64,000 bases of DNA from Clostridium ihumii AP5 (GCF_000612845.1 NZ_CCAT010000085.1:124001-188000), one strand, 5' to 3'; positions 7,938 to 16,287 are shown, counted from the first letter of the stretch. Notes: a model not told the origin generated them from the sequence alone. Program-made: numbers and translations.

Positions 7938-8090
7938 TTATATAAAAATAACTAGTGAAACTTTTATAATTTCACTAGTTATCGTGTAAGTTGACGGTAT
8001 TTGTCCAATTAAGCATTTTTCTTTCAATATTCCAATTTTAACTACCATTTCATCTATATTTTCATTATAATATATAGATTTATACATCAT
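7938..8090 (-). other. Possible 50-residue ORF or gene remnant
   Basis: An open frame begins MMYKSIYYNENIDEMVVKIG at 8090 and ends at 7938. The first 38 codons look protein-like, but the RBS is poor (TTAGG), and the last dozen codons are read through the palindrome 7948-7982, as if a longer gene had been cut by it. Not recognised. Confidence 0.25.
7948..7982. terminator. Terminator-like palindrome with loop CTTTTATAA
   Basis: ATAACTAGTGAAA (7948-7960) pairs with TTTCACTAGTTAT (7970-7982); loop identical to that at 3770-3778. It lacks a T-run after it on either strand comparable to the other terminators, so it may be a repeat rather than a terminator. Confidence 0.45.
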
Positions 8091-8168
8091 AGTTTAACCT
8101 AAGATAAAATTTGTAAACCTAAACTATTATAACTTTTCTTTCACAATATTAGTTTTTAAATCTTTACT

Positions 8169-9077
8169 TTAAGTATGTGATAATACTGGAAACATTAGCT
8201 TTTCTGTTTCAAATGGAGTTTTTCCTATTGCTCTTATGAATAATGTAGTATCTTCCTCATTTACTAATGATTCTTCATAAGATGATGTGTTTTTAGGTGT
8301 AAATCCTAGAATTACTTTTTCAGTTTCATCTAAACTTAATATATTTATAATTTTATCTAAATCTATTTCCTTTGTTGAAAATATATCTTGTATATATAGT
8401 TTTTCTTCATCATATTCACATATAGCAATAGTATTATATTCTTCAATATAATATATATTTTCTTTCATATAATCCATACAGTAAAACATTATTAGTGACC
8501 TGTTATTTTCCATATTAACTTTGAATAAATTACATTTGTTACTAATAACCTGTAAAAAAATATCTTTATCAAACTTTTCTTCAATATTCATCTTTCTTGC
8601 TTTTTCTGTTGTTTTAGTTCTTTCCTTAATTATATTCTTTGAGTATTGATATTCATCACATTTTTTAAACCCAAACTTAGGGTAAAAATCTAATACATTG
8701 TCATTTGCAAATAAATATATGCAATCACCTTTATTTTCCCACTCATCTATCACTTTCTCCATTAGTATTCTGCTTAAGCCCCTATTTCTATATTCTTTAT
8801 CTGTCATAACAGTACCTAGTTGTATATATGTTTTCTTTTCACCATGAATTAAATACTCCATAATACTTACAGATACATTTGCTACTACTTTATCACCATC
8901 TAATAAAGAATATGGTATATACCCATCTCCCCAATAACCTTCTTGATACCATTTTTCAAAATTAATTCCAAATGTTTTTTCTGCTAATTCATTAAAACTA
9001 TTTCTAAAAACATCTTTATTTCTATATCCAACTTCATAAAGATATTTCTTTTTCATAACTTCTATGTAACTACTCAT
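8169..9077 (-). CDS. GNAT-family N-acetyltransferase
   Basis: About 302 residues. The N-terminal half is a GNAT fold: KVVANVSVSIMEY (strands 2-3), TYIQLGTVMTDKEYRNRGLSRILMEKVIDEW with the acetyl-CoA pyrophosphate loop R-N-R-G-L near residue 100, and FYPKFGFKKC (strand 5 region). The C-terminal half is an additional domain of the kind found in Eis-like and other two-domain acetyltransferases. Acceptor unknown. I start at ATG 9077, which has GGGTGG at about 6 bases, rather than GTG 9086. Stands alone. Confidence 0.82.
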   Translation of the reverse strand: MSSYIEVMKKKYLYEVGYRNKDVFRNSFNELAEKTFGINFEKWYQEGYWGDGYIPYSLLDGDKVVANVSVSIMEYLIHGEKKTYIQLGTVMTDKEYRNRGLSRILMEKVIDEWENKGDCIYLFANDNVLDFYPKFGFKKCDEYQYSKNIIKERTKTTEKARKMNIEEKFDKDIFLQVISNKCNLFKVNMENNRSLIMFYCMDYMKENIYYIEEYNTIAICEYDEEKLYIQDIFSTKEIDLDKIINILSLDETEKVILGFTPKNTSSYEESLVNEEDTTLFIRAIGKTPFETEKLMFPVLSHT

Positions 9078-9205
9078 AACTTCCACCCTTTTGCTCTTAA
9101 ATTTTTTTCTCCTAAAATTGCATTAAATATTGCATCTTATCTACTTTTAATTTTATTTGTAAACCTATTATTACTCAACCTTATAATTTTTTCTTAAATA
9201 AAAAT

Positions 9206-9232
9206 AAGCCGTAAGTTTATATCTTACGACTT
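9206..9232 (-). terminator. Terminator after the merR-type gene
   Basis: AAGCCGTAAG and CTTACGACTT pair (one G-T) around TTTATAT; the minus strand continues with TTATTTTTATTT. It lies 31 bases past the MerR stop. Confidence 0.7.
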
Positions 9233-9263
9233 CTCCTATTATCAATATATATACATATTCATA

Positions 9264-9653
9264 CTATTTTTCATTACTATTTTTTAGACATCTTTCTGTT
9301 TTTATTAGACCATCATCATACATAGCAATCTTTTTATCTAGCCTATTTAATGCATTTTGCATTTCTTCTATTTTTTCTGATAGTATCTGTCTCTGTTCAA
9401 TAAGTATATTCTTTCTAGTATCAATAGTTTCATCACCTTTCTTAAATAATGAAACATATTCAATTAGTACCTCAATTGGGAGTCCTGCACTCCTCATACA
9501 TTTTATAAACTCTACCCAATTACAGTCTTCTATAGTATAATCCCTAATTCCACTTTTATTACGATTTACATGTGGTAATAATCCAATACGCTCATAATAT
9601 CTAAGTGTATCTTGAGAAAGCCCAAACTTTTTACTTACTTCTGTAATATTCAT
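9264..9653 (-). CDS. MerR-family transcriptional regulator
   Basis: 129 residues. A winged helix-turn-helix starts at residue 1 (MNITEVSKKFGLSQDTLRYYERIGLLPHVNRNKSGIRDY), followed by a dimerisation coiled coil (about 85-120). There is no metal-binding cysteine cluster, and this shape (with KCMRSAGLPIEVLIEY) is typical of the AdhR/aldehyde- or redox-responsive subgroup. It is second in an operon with the flavoprotein gene (24-base gap); the operon promoter carries a MerR-type operator, so it should autoregulate. Confidence 0.88.
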   Translation of the reverse strand: MNITEVSKKFGLSQDTLRYYERIGLLPHVNRNKSGIRDYTIEDCNWVEFIKCMRSAGLPIEVLIEYVSLFKKGDETIDTRKNILIEQRQILSEKIEEMQNALNRLDKKIAMYDDGLIKTERCLKNSNEK

Positions 9654-9677
9654 ATAGTTTCCTTTCTTTCAAATGAT

Positions 9678-10214
9678 TTATATATTTCTTCCCATATTAT
9701 ATGCTATTTCAAAATCTTTACTTTTTCTAACTTCTCCTTTTTTCCATACGCCTGTTCCATATATAACACCATTTTCTGTAGCCCCAGAAAGACAACTAGT
9801 AAATCCTCTGAATCCTTCTAATGTTCTTTCTAAAGATTCCTTGCTACTATCTGCTGCTGTCATAATAAAATAAAACTCTTTATTTCTAATTTCAGTATAT
9901 CTAGGAACAGTTCTATCAATTAATGTTTTCATTTGAGCATCCATTGTGTAAAAATATACTGGAGTTGCCATAACAATTACATCTGATTCAATCATTTTAT
10001 CTAACACTTCTGCCATATCATCATGCCATACACAAACTTTACTTTCTGCACAACCTTCACAACCTAAACAATAATTTATTTTTCTCTCTCCTAAAAATAT
10101 TTTTTCTACTTCATGTCCACTTTCTTTTGCACCTTTTAAAAATTGATCACATAAAATATCTGAATTTCCACCTTTTCTAGGACTTGATGATAAAATCAAT
10201 ACTTTTTTACTCAT
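9678..10214 (-). CDS. NADPH-dependent FMN reductase-like iron-sulfur flavoprotein
   Basis: 178 residues of flavodoxin-like fold. SSSPRKGGNSD (9-19) is the FMN phosphate loop; MATPVYFYTMDAQMKTLIDR (about 83-102) is the conserved flavin-contact helix. Cysteines in YCLGCEGCAESKVC (about 48-61) match the cluster motif of archaeal/clostridial iron-sulfur flavoproteins. It probably reduces quinones, aldehyde-derived or other electrophilic compounds. It is the first gene of a MerR-controlled pair. Confidence 0.85.
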   Translation of the reverse strand: MSKKVLILSSSPRKGGNSDILCDQFLKGAKESGHEVEKIFLGERKINYCLGCEGCAESKVCVWHDDMAEVLDKMIESDVIVMATPVYFYTMDAQMKTLIDRTVPRYTEIRNKEFYFIMTAADSSKESLERTLEGFRGFTSCLSGATENGVIYGTGVWKKGEVRKSKDFEIAYNMGRNI

Positions 10215-10263
10215 ATTTTCTCACTCTTCCCCTCTTTTTATAATAGTTTTTACTTCCATAAAA

Positions 10264-10294
10264 ACAATACCACTTAGAGTTAACTCTAAGTCAA
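10264..10294 (-). promoter_or_regulatory. MerR-type promoter with 19-base spacer and 20-base palindrome
   Basis: On the minus strand: -35 TTGACT (10294-10289), 19-base spacer, -10 TATTGT (10269-10264). A perfect palindrome ACTTAGAGTTAACTCTAAGT (10272-10291) fills the spacer. The overlong spacer with a dyad inside it is the hallmark of promoters activated by DNA distortion by MerR-family proteins. It drives the flavoprotein-merR operon. Confidence 0.85.
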
Positions 10295-10375
10295 TAACTT
10301 AATTTATATTTTTTATTTTATTTAAAAATTATTTCAAAGTGATAAAATTAAATTATTAATTTAGTTGTTTGTTCC

Positions 10376-10635
10376 TATAGGGTTTCAAGTTCAGATTTAC
10401 AATAATATACTTTTCAATTGATAACTCTAGCGTTACAGGTTATTCTTATTTCTATATTTGAAACTAAATTAAGAAGTAAAAGTGAAAAGTGAATATTTAT
10501 AGTAGATATTGCTCACTTTGTTCCTAGAAATACCTAAAAAACAAGTTTTTATATTGTTTTAAAATGAACATTTCTTTTGAAAGAAAATATTTATAGCTAA
10601 AAATATAGTTTAAAATTGGAGCTTGCTTGCCTATA
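10376..10635 (+). mobile_element. MITE-like element, copy B
   Basis: Starts TATAGGGTTTCAAGTTC and ends GAGCTTGCTTGCCTATA, imperfect terminal inverted repeats. The left part aligns with copies A, C and E (for example GTAGATATTGCTCACTTTGTTCCTA versus the same region of C), and the right part with D (TTTCTTTTGAAAG, ATTTATAGCTAAAA). No coding capacity. Its right end is 22 bases before the start codon of the next gene. Confidence 0.8.
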
Positions 10636-10657
10636 ACTTTATAAGGGGGGTTTTGTT

Positions 10658-11776
10658 GTGAAACAAATTTATAATTCAAAAAAAGATTGTTGTGGTTGTA
10701 CTGCTTGTTACAATTCTTGTCCTAAAAATGCAATATCTATGCTAGCTGATTCAGAAGGTTTTTTATATCCATTTATAGATGAAACCTTATGCATAAATTG
10801 TGGTATTTGTAAAAATGTATGTCCATTAATTAAAGAAGATAACTTTAAAAATGATAAAGAACCTACTTTCTATGTTGCAAAACATAAAGATACTTCAGTT
10901 CTTTCTAATTCCACATCTGGTGGTGCCTTTACAGCTATTTCTGATGTAATACTAAAAGAAAATGGATTAATTTATGGTGTAGACTTTGATGATGATTTTA
11001 ATATTATTCATACCAAAGCTACTAATGAAAATGAACGAAATCGAATGAGATTTTCAAAATATGCCCAAAGTACTATGAATTCTATTTTTAAAGATGTTAA
11101 AGCTGACCTTATTTCTGGTAAAAAAGTCTTATTTACTGGTACTCCATGTCAAATTGCAGGTCTTAGAAGCTTTATTGGAAATAATATTATAAGTAAAAAC
11201 TTATATACTTGTGATTTAATTTGCCATAGCGTTCCTAGTCCTCTAATTTGGAAAGAATACAAATCATTATTAGAAAAAGAGCATTCTAATAACTTAGTTG
11301 AAGTATTCTTCCGTACAAAACAAGTAGATTGGCGTAGGGAAAATAGCAATAAGGGCTTTACATATAAAATTGCTGGTGATAGTAACTACTATACTGACAA
11401 TAGATTTTATCAACTTTTCTTTAATGAAATGACTATTATGAGACCATCATGTGAAAACTGTCCATATACAGATATTCATCGTGTATCTGATATTACCATT
11501 GCCGATTACTGGGGCATAGAAAAATATGATACAGCTTGGTATGACACTAAAGGTGTCTCCTTAATCTCAGTATCTACTGAAAAAGGTCACCAACTTTTAA
11601 ATGAGGCCTTTAATTTTCTCCATATAGAAGAACGTAATAAAATAGAAGCCTTAACAGAACAAAATAGACTTACTTCTCCAGTTAAATATCCAAACACTAG
11701 AGCAGACTTTTGGGATACTTATCATAACTACGGATTTGAATATATATCTAATTATTTAAAGAATAACTATAAATAA
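10658..11776 (+). CDS. Coenzyme F420 hydrogenase/dehydrogenase beta-subunit family iron-sulfur protein
   Basis: 372 residues, GTG start. Two [4Fe-4S] ferredoxin motifs open the protein: CCGCTACYNSCP (about 11-22) and CINCGICKNVCP (about 45-56). They are followed by the FrhB N- and C-terminal domains (STSGGAFTAISDVIL; TGTPCQIAGLRSFIG; CENCPYTDIHRVSDITIADYWG). This family moves electrons to or from flavin or F420-like cofactors; in bacteria without F420 many members sit with polysaccharide or nitroreductase genes and have no assigned substrate. Here it stands alone, directly behind element B, which may supply or disturb its promoter. Confidence 0.85.
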   Translation: MKQIYNSKKDCCGCTACYNSCPKNAISMLADSEGFLYPFIDETLCINCGICKNVCPLIKEDNFKNDKEPTFYVAKHKDTSVLSNSTSGGAFTAISDVILKENGLIYGVDFDDDFNIIHTKATNENERNRMRFSKYAQSTMNSIFKDVKADLISGKKVLFTGTPCQIAGLRSFIGNNIISKNLYTCDLICHSVPSPLIWKEYKSLLEKEHSNNLVEVFFRTKQVDWRRENSNKGFTYKIAGDSNYYTDNRFYQLFFNEMTIMRPSCENCPYTDIHRVSDITIADYWGIEKYDTAWYDTKGVSLISVSTEKGHQLLNEAFNFLHIEERNKIEALTEQNRLTSPVKYPNTRADFWDTYHNYGFEYISNYLKNNYK

Positions 11777-11844
11777 TTTATAATAATATTATTAAATATA
11801 TTAAAAAATTTTATTTATTTAATAAATTAATGTACGAAAATATT

Positions 11845-11898
11845 TATAAGGTTCTAGGTTGATGCGTTATATCTTATTTTAACTATTTGAACCTTATA
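11845..11898 (+). repeat. 54-base mini copy of the dispersed element (copy F)
   Basis: TATAAGGTTC at 11845-11854 and GAACCTTATA at 11889-11898 are a perfect 10-base terminal inverted repeat matching the ends of copy C, with only 34 bases between. It may be a deletion derivative keeping the tips, or an unrelated hairpin. It lies 28 bases before the GGDEF gene. Confidence 0.5.
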
Positions 11899-11926
11899 TT
11901 TTACTGAAAGGGTTTATTATTCTTAA

Positions 11927-13525
11927 ATGAAAAAACGAATTACAAATATAAAATTTATTTTAGTTTTTATACTTATATTAATAATATTAATTACTTTTTC
12001 TATTTTAAATCGAATTAAAGAAACCAATAATGAAATACTAAAAGCAACATCATCAATATCATTTACTACAATGGAAGATAGAAATAAATCAATTATAACT
12101 TTAACAGAAGTACTTGATAAATATAAGTATATAAATAAATATAATAAACTTATTTTATTAAACGATTTATCTAAATTATATATACTAAACTCTGATTATC
12201 AAAATGGTTTAAAATATTCTATTGAAATAGTTTATCTTGCGCAAAAGACAGGTGATACTTTTAAGGCTGCTAAAAGTCTAATAAATATTTCTAATCTTTT
12301 TACTGATTTAGGTGGTTTTGATACTGCTGAAGAAACCATTAAATATGCATTATCATTAAAAATTAATGATGAATCAAGTAATAAATTAATAAAGCTTTAT
12401 GCTTACATTAATTTAGCTGATATTTATTCAAAAAATAATAATTATGATGCTGCATTAACTTATATTGATACTTCATTAAATCTTCTTGATTCTTATGGTA
12501 ATTATGATGATATAGACTATTTAACGATTAATATAATTAAAGCTAGAGTACTTTTTTACACTGGAAAGATTTCTGAATGTAAACGTATTTTAAACCAACT
12601 AGACATACAGGTAAATACACCTAGCAATACTATTGCATTTAATGTTAAAATACCATACCTAGCACTAAAGTCTAAAGTTGAATTTTATGATGGTAACATA
12701 ACTACGGGTATTAATACTGCAAGAAAATTATTTGATTTATGTGATGAAGAAGGATTAACTGAAATTAAAAGTAATTATATACATTATATTTCTGATGTAT
12801 TACACAAATACTGTTCTGAAGATAGTTTAAGTGAAATTGACTTATATCAACATGAATTACTATCAGATTATACTAAAATTATGGATAAAAAAAATTTTTT
12901 GGTTGTTCAATTTATAGTTGATGAATGTAAAAGTAATGTTCAAGCATTGAATATTAAAAATAAAAACTTTAAATTAAGTATTCAAGCTGGCCTTATATTA
13001 ACTCTAATTATTATCTTAATACTACTTTTAATATATGCAAAAAAATCTAAAAATCAAGTGGAAACAGATGAACTAACTAAGGTGTATAACAGAAGGAAAC
13101 TTAATCATGAATACTTATTATTACAAAACTCCAATAAACCTTTTGGATTGATTATGATTGATATAGACTATTTTAAATTAATAAATGATAAATTGGGTCA
13201 TGGAGTTGGAGACAATGTTTTAAAAAACATTGCTGCTAATATGAAAACTAAATTAGATAAAGACTATACTCTATTTAGATATGGTGGTGAAGAATTTTGT
13301 GTACTTTGTCATAATAAATCTATGAAAGAAATTGTTATACTTGCAGAATCATTAAGAGAAAGCGTTGCAAATATGACATGGGAAAACAATATTACTGTAA
13401 CTATTAGTTTAGGAGTTGCTCACTCTATTCAAACCCATGACTTATTTAAACTTGCAGATGATAATCTATATAAATCAAAAGAAACTGGAAGAAATAAAGT
13501 TACATATTCAAATTTATACATATAA
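11927..13525 (+). CDS. Membrane-anchored TPR-GGDEF protein (probable diguanylate cyclase)
   Basis: 532 residues. An N-terminal membrane helix (about 10-27) is followed by an extracytoplasmic region of TPR-like helical repeats (about 60-330; LAQKTGDTFKAAKSLINISNLF, AYINLADIYSKNNNYDAAL). A second membrane helix (about 357-373) leads to a GGDEF domain with the active-site motif GGEEF at 453-457. The catalytic Asp in MIDIDYFKLINDKLGH is present, so it should make cyclic di-GMP. The RxxD inhibitory I-site is not present at the usual place. The sensed ligand or partner for the TPR part is unknown. Confidence 0.87.
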   Translation: MKKRITNIKFILVFILILIILITFSILNRIKETNNEILKATSSISFTTMEDRNKSIITLTEVLDKYKYINKYNKLILLNDLSKLYILNSDYQNGLKYSIEIVYLAQKTGDTFKAAKSLINISNLFTDLGGFDTAEETIKYALSLKINDESSNKLIKLYAYINLADIYSKNNNYDAALTYIDTSLNLLDSYGNYDDIDYLTINIIKARVLFYTGKISECKRILNQLDIQVNTPSNTIAFNVKIPYLALKSKVEFYDGNITTGINTARKLFDLCDEEGLTEIKSNYIHYISDVLHKYCSEDSLSEIDLYQHELLSDYTKIMDKKNFLVVQFIVDECKSNVQALNIKNKNFKLSIQAGLILTLIIILILLLIYAKKSKNQVETDELTKVYNRRKLNHEYLLLQNSNKPFGLIMIDIDYFKLINDKLGHGVGDNVLKNIAANMKTKLDKDYTLFRYGGEEFCVLCHNKSMKEIVILAESLRESVANMTWENNITVTISLGVAHSIQTHDLFKLADDNLYKSKETGRNKVTYSNLYI

Positions 13526-13539
13526 AATTTAGAAATTAA

Positions 13540-13579
13540 AATAAAGAAAGCATTTTTTTCGTACCATGCTTTCTTTATT
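13540..13579. terminator. Bidirectional terminator between convergent genes
   Basis: AATAAAGAAAGCAT pairs perfectly with ATGCTTTCTTTATT around a 12-base loop; serves the GGDEF gene (plus) and the MarR gene (minus). Confidence 0.85.
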
Positions 13580-13622
13580 ATTTGAACACATATTGAAATA
13601 AACTTTACATTGATTATAATTT

Positions 13623-14039
13623 TTATTTCAATATCCAACTTTTATTCAAAATAGATTTAAGTATTAAAATGTACTCATCCCCTAATATATTTGATATTTC
13701 ATTCTCAATTTCTTTTTTTAACTTTTCACTTTTTATACAATACTCTTCCCCTTTTAATGTAAGTTCTGTATATTTGCTGTTTTTTTCATCAATTACAAAT
13801 TTTAAATATCCTCTTTCTTCTAATTTCTTTGCACATTTATACATAGCTTGACGTGATATATTTGCCTGTCTCGCAACTTCTGCAATGGAAATCTTACCCA
13901 TGTTAATTTTCGCTAAAAGAAGTGCTTCTGTATGTGAAATTTCATCTACACCCATTTTGCCCCATCGATCTTCTACCTCTCGCCTTAGTTCAATATGCTT
14001 TTCACTTATTAAATCTATTATACTCAATTCATTTTTCAT
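13623..14039 (-). CDS. MarR-family transcriptional regulator
   Basis: About 138 residues. Winged helix near residues 35-95: the recognition helix lies in ISIAEVARQANISRQAMYKCAKKLEERGYL and the wing in FVIDEKNSKYTELTLKGEEY. N- and C-terminal helices form the dimer interface. I use ATG 14039 with AGGTG at 6 bases; a GTG at 14048 is also open. It is divergent from the DUF2798 gene, and two identical-arm operators in between suggest it represses that gene and perhaps itself. Confidence 0.85.
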   Translation of the reverse strand: MKNELSIIDLISEKHIELRREVEDRWGKMGVDEISHTEALLLAKINMGKISIAEVARQANISRQAMYKCAKKLEERGYLKFVIDEKNSKYTELTLKGEEYCIKSEKLKKEIENEISNILGDEYILILKSILNKSWILK

Positions 14040-14101
14040 TATAATCACCTTTTTGTTTTTTTATATTGTATCATATATTTTATTTATAACAACCCCACAA
14101 A

Positions 14102-14162
14102 GTCAACCTAGTTGACACAATTTAGATTTAGTGTTATTATTTTTATTGTCAACTTAGTTGAC
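14102..14162 (+). promoter_or_regulatory. Promoter with twin MarR-type operators
   Basis: Two dyads, GTCAACCTAGTTGAC (14102-14116) and GTCAACTTAGTTGAC (14148-14162), have identical 6-base arms and 46-base spacing. Between them is a near-consensus sigma-A promoter for the DUF2798 gene: TTGACA (14112-14117), 17 bases, TATTAT (14135-14140). The first operator covers the -35 and the second covers the likely start of transcription, an arrangement suited to tight repression. Confidence 0.85.
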
Positions 14163-14191
14163 TTTTTTATATTTTAGGAGGTATTTTTTAT

Positions 14192-14650
14192 ATGGGAAAA
14201 ACGAAATTTGAAAAATTTATTTTTACTCTACTTATGTGCTTTTTTATGGTTCTAGGAATGACTATTTATAATATGCTTTTGAATGAAGGTTTTAGTAATC
14301 AATTCTTTGCTAATCTTTTAAGCGATTTCTGGTTTGGGTTTATTGTTGCACTTTTACTAGATGTATTTGTTGTTGGCAAAATTGCAAAACCAGTTGCTTT
14401 TAAAATTGTAAAACCTAATAGTGAAACTAAACAAATTAAAATTGTACTAGCTATTTCATGTTGTATGGTAATAGGTATGGTTCTTTGTATGTCTATGTAT
14501 GGTGCCATTATAGCTGCTGGCTTTAGTAGTACCGCATTAAAGATTTATCCTTTATGTATTGTTAAAAATTTCATTATGGCATTACCACTTAATTTACTTA
14601 TTGTATCTCCTCTAGTAAGATTTTTATTTGGTAAAATGTTTGCTAATTAA
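14192..14650 (+). CDS. DUF2798 family membrane protein
   Basis: 152 residues with four hydrophobic helices (about 8-27, 42-62, 82-103, 124-146) arranged as two repeats of a two-helix unit, as in DUF2798. The cytoplasmic loop V-G-K-I-A-K-P-V-A is characteristic. Function is unknown in the family, though members are often next to MarR or TetR regulators, as here. RBS TAGGAGG at 11 bases. Expression is predicted to be induced when the MarR protein releases its operators. Confidence 0.8.
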   Translation: MGKTKFEKFIFTLLMCFFMVLGMTIYNMLLNEGFSNQFFANLLSDFWFGFIVALLLDVFVVGKIAKPVAFKIVKPNSETKQIKIVLAISCCMVIGMVLCMSMYGAIIAAGFSSTALKIYPLCIVKNFIMALPLNLLIVSPLVRFLFGKMFAN

Positions 14651-14651
14651 T

Positions 14652-14694
14652 AAAAAATAAAAAGCTATGAAACCTGCATAGCTTTTTATTTTTT
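14652..14694. terminator. Bidirectional terminator
   Basis: An 18-base perfect stem (AAAAAATAAAAAGCTATG with CATAGCTTTTTATTTTTT) and 7-base loop between convergent DUF2798 and NADH oxidase genes. Confidence 0.9.
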
Positions 14695-14705
14695 ATTTGA
14701 ATTTT

Positions 14706-16040
14706 CTACTTTAAAGCTTTTAATGCAACTGAATTTAAAAGACTCCATGGTTTATTAAAATGTGGTTGGAAAAAGAAATCTGTTACTGCTAATTCTTCCA
14801 CTGTCATATTATTTTGTATAACTACAGACAATGTGTTCATAAATTGAGTTAAATCTTCTTTTGATAAAATTTGTCCTCCAATAACTCTATTTGTGTCCTT
14901 ATCATAAACCAATTTTATCATCGCCTCACTATATGTTGGCATAAATTCTGGTCTATGATTTTCTTTTAAAAATTCACTACCTACATTAATTGTTGTAGTT
15001 GATTTAGCCACATCTTCTGTCATTCCAGTTGATGCTATACAATAATCATAAATTTTAATTCCTGATGTTCCTTGAGTTCCTAAATACTTTAATTTTGGTT
15101 CAACTAAATTTTCAGCTATTAATGTACCCATTCTTACAGCATTAGTAGCCAATGGTATATATCTTTCATCATTAGCAGGATTATATCTTACAATGCAACA
15201 ATCTCCAGCAGCATATACATCTTCTTCACTGGTTCTCATATATTCATCTATTACAATTGCTCCATTTTTAAGAGTTTTTAATTGATTTTTAACTAATGAC
15301 GTATTCGGTGCAAATCCAATGCATAAAACAACTAAATCTGCATTTATTTCTTCCTTATTAGTTATTACTTTACTAACTCTTCCATTGCTTCCTTCAAATC
15401 TTTCAACCTTTTGTCCCAACTTAAGTTGTACACCCTTATTTTTAAACTCTTTTTCTGCTATATCTGTAAACTCTTTATCTAAATACTTGCTCATTATTCT
15501 TTCTTCAGCATCTATTAGTACTGTATTCTTTCCTTTGATTTGGAATGCTTCTGCAAGTTCTACCCCTATATATCCAGCCCCTATAACTACTATATTTTTA
15601 GCTGTTTCTGATTTTTCTATAACAGTTTTAGCATGATTATAATTTTTACAAAGTAATATATTATCTAGCTCTCCACCATCAAACTTAGGAACTATTGGCC
15701 AAGAACCTAATGTAAGAACTAATTTTTCATAATAATCCTCATTTAATTCACCACTTTTTAAATCTTTAACTATTAATTTTTTGTTTTTAAAGTCTATATT
15801 TATAACTTCATGATTCATCTTCATATTTATTCCTAAATTATTAAGATTTTGTGGGGAATTATAAAATAAACTTTCTGGCTCTGTAACAATTTTTGATACA
15901 CTTAATGCTATTCCACATGATAAAAATGATACATTATCATTCTTCTCATAAACTACAATCTCAGAATCTGGATATTTATTTTTTGCATTAACAATACATG
16001 CTGTACCAGCATGAGTACACCCAACAACTACTATCTTCAT
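14706..16040 (-). CDS. NADH oxidase / CoA-disulfide reductase family flavoprotein
   Basis: 444 residues. FAD-binding Rossmann motif at the N-terminus (VVVGCTHAGTAC), single redox Cys at 42 (VSFLSCGIALSV), NADH-binding motif VVIGAGYIGVELAEA (about 150-164), and FAD motif VYAAGDC (about 270). A single cysteine at 42 that cycles through a sulfenic acid or CoA thiolate is the feature of water-forming NADH oxidases and CoA-disulfide reductases; the sequence favours the oxidase, which removes oxygen in anaerobes. Monocistronic, ends at a strong terminator. Confidence 0.85.
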   Translation of the reverse strand: MKIVVVGCTHAGTACIVNAKNKYPDSEIVVYEKNDNVSFLSCGIALSVSKIVTEPESLFYNSPQNLNNLGINMKMNHEVINIDFKNKKLIVKDLKSGELNEDYYEKLVLTLGSWPIVPKFDGGELDNILLCKNYNHAKTVIEKSETAKNIVVIGAGYIGVELAEAFQIKGKNTVLIDAEERIMSKYLDKEFTDIAEKEFKNKGVQLKLGQKVERFEGSNGRVSKVITNKEEINADLVVLCIGFAPNTSLVKNQLKTLKNGAIVIDEYMRTSEEDVYAAGDCCIVRYNPANDERYIPLATNAVRMGTLIAENLVEPKLKYLGTQGTSGIKIYDYCIASTGMTEDVAKSTTTINVGSEFLKENHRPEFMPTYSEAMIKLVYDKDTNRVIGGQILSKEDLTQFMNTLSVVIQNNMTVEELAVTDFFFQPHFNKPWSLLNSVALKALK

Positions 16041-16214
16041 ACTTAAATACCTCCAACAAAATATAAATTAACATACAATTTAACTCTTAAACATTTATAT
16101 TTCCTTTGTTTATTTTTATCTCAAATATCTTAAGTTATTCCTATATATTAAGCATAATTATGTATATAATATTTATTTATTTTTTAGACTAATTTTACTA
16201 AAATATTTCAAATA

Positions 16215-16260
16215 AAAAATCATGATTACAAAATAAAATTTTATTGTAATCATGATTTTT
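16215..16260 (-). terminator. Terminator after the Dabb-protein gene
   Basis: AAAAATCATGATTACAA pairs with TTGTAATCATGATTTTT around an AT-rich loop, 28 bases past the stop. Confidence 0.85.
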
Positions 16261-16287
16261 TATAATTCTCAATAATGTAATTTATAA

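Larger units (their letters stand above)
7762..8168. other. Intergenic region with Fur-like promoter, palindrome and small ORF
   Basis: About 400 bases. It contains the operon promoter and operator (7847-7887), a terminator-like palindrome (7948-7982) and a 50-codon ORF of uncertain status (7938-8090). Confidence 0.6.
10215..10657. other. Divergent intergenic region with MerR promoter and element copy B
   Basis: About 440 bases between the flavoprotein gene (minus) and the Fe-S protein gene (plus). It contains the MerR-type promoter (10264-10294) and the 260-base element B (10376-10635). No other gene seen. Confidence 0.65.

Noticed and set aside
14706-16040. Dihydrolipoamide- or glutathione-reductase
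   Set aside because: Those use a CxxxxC redox disulfide; here there is a single Cys at residue 42.
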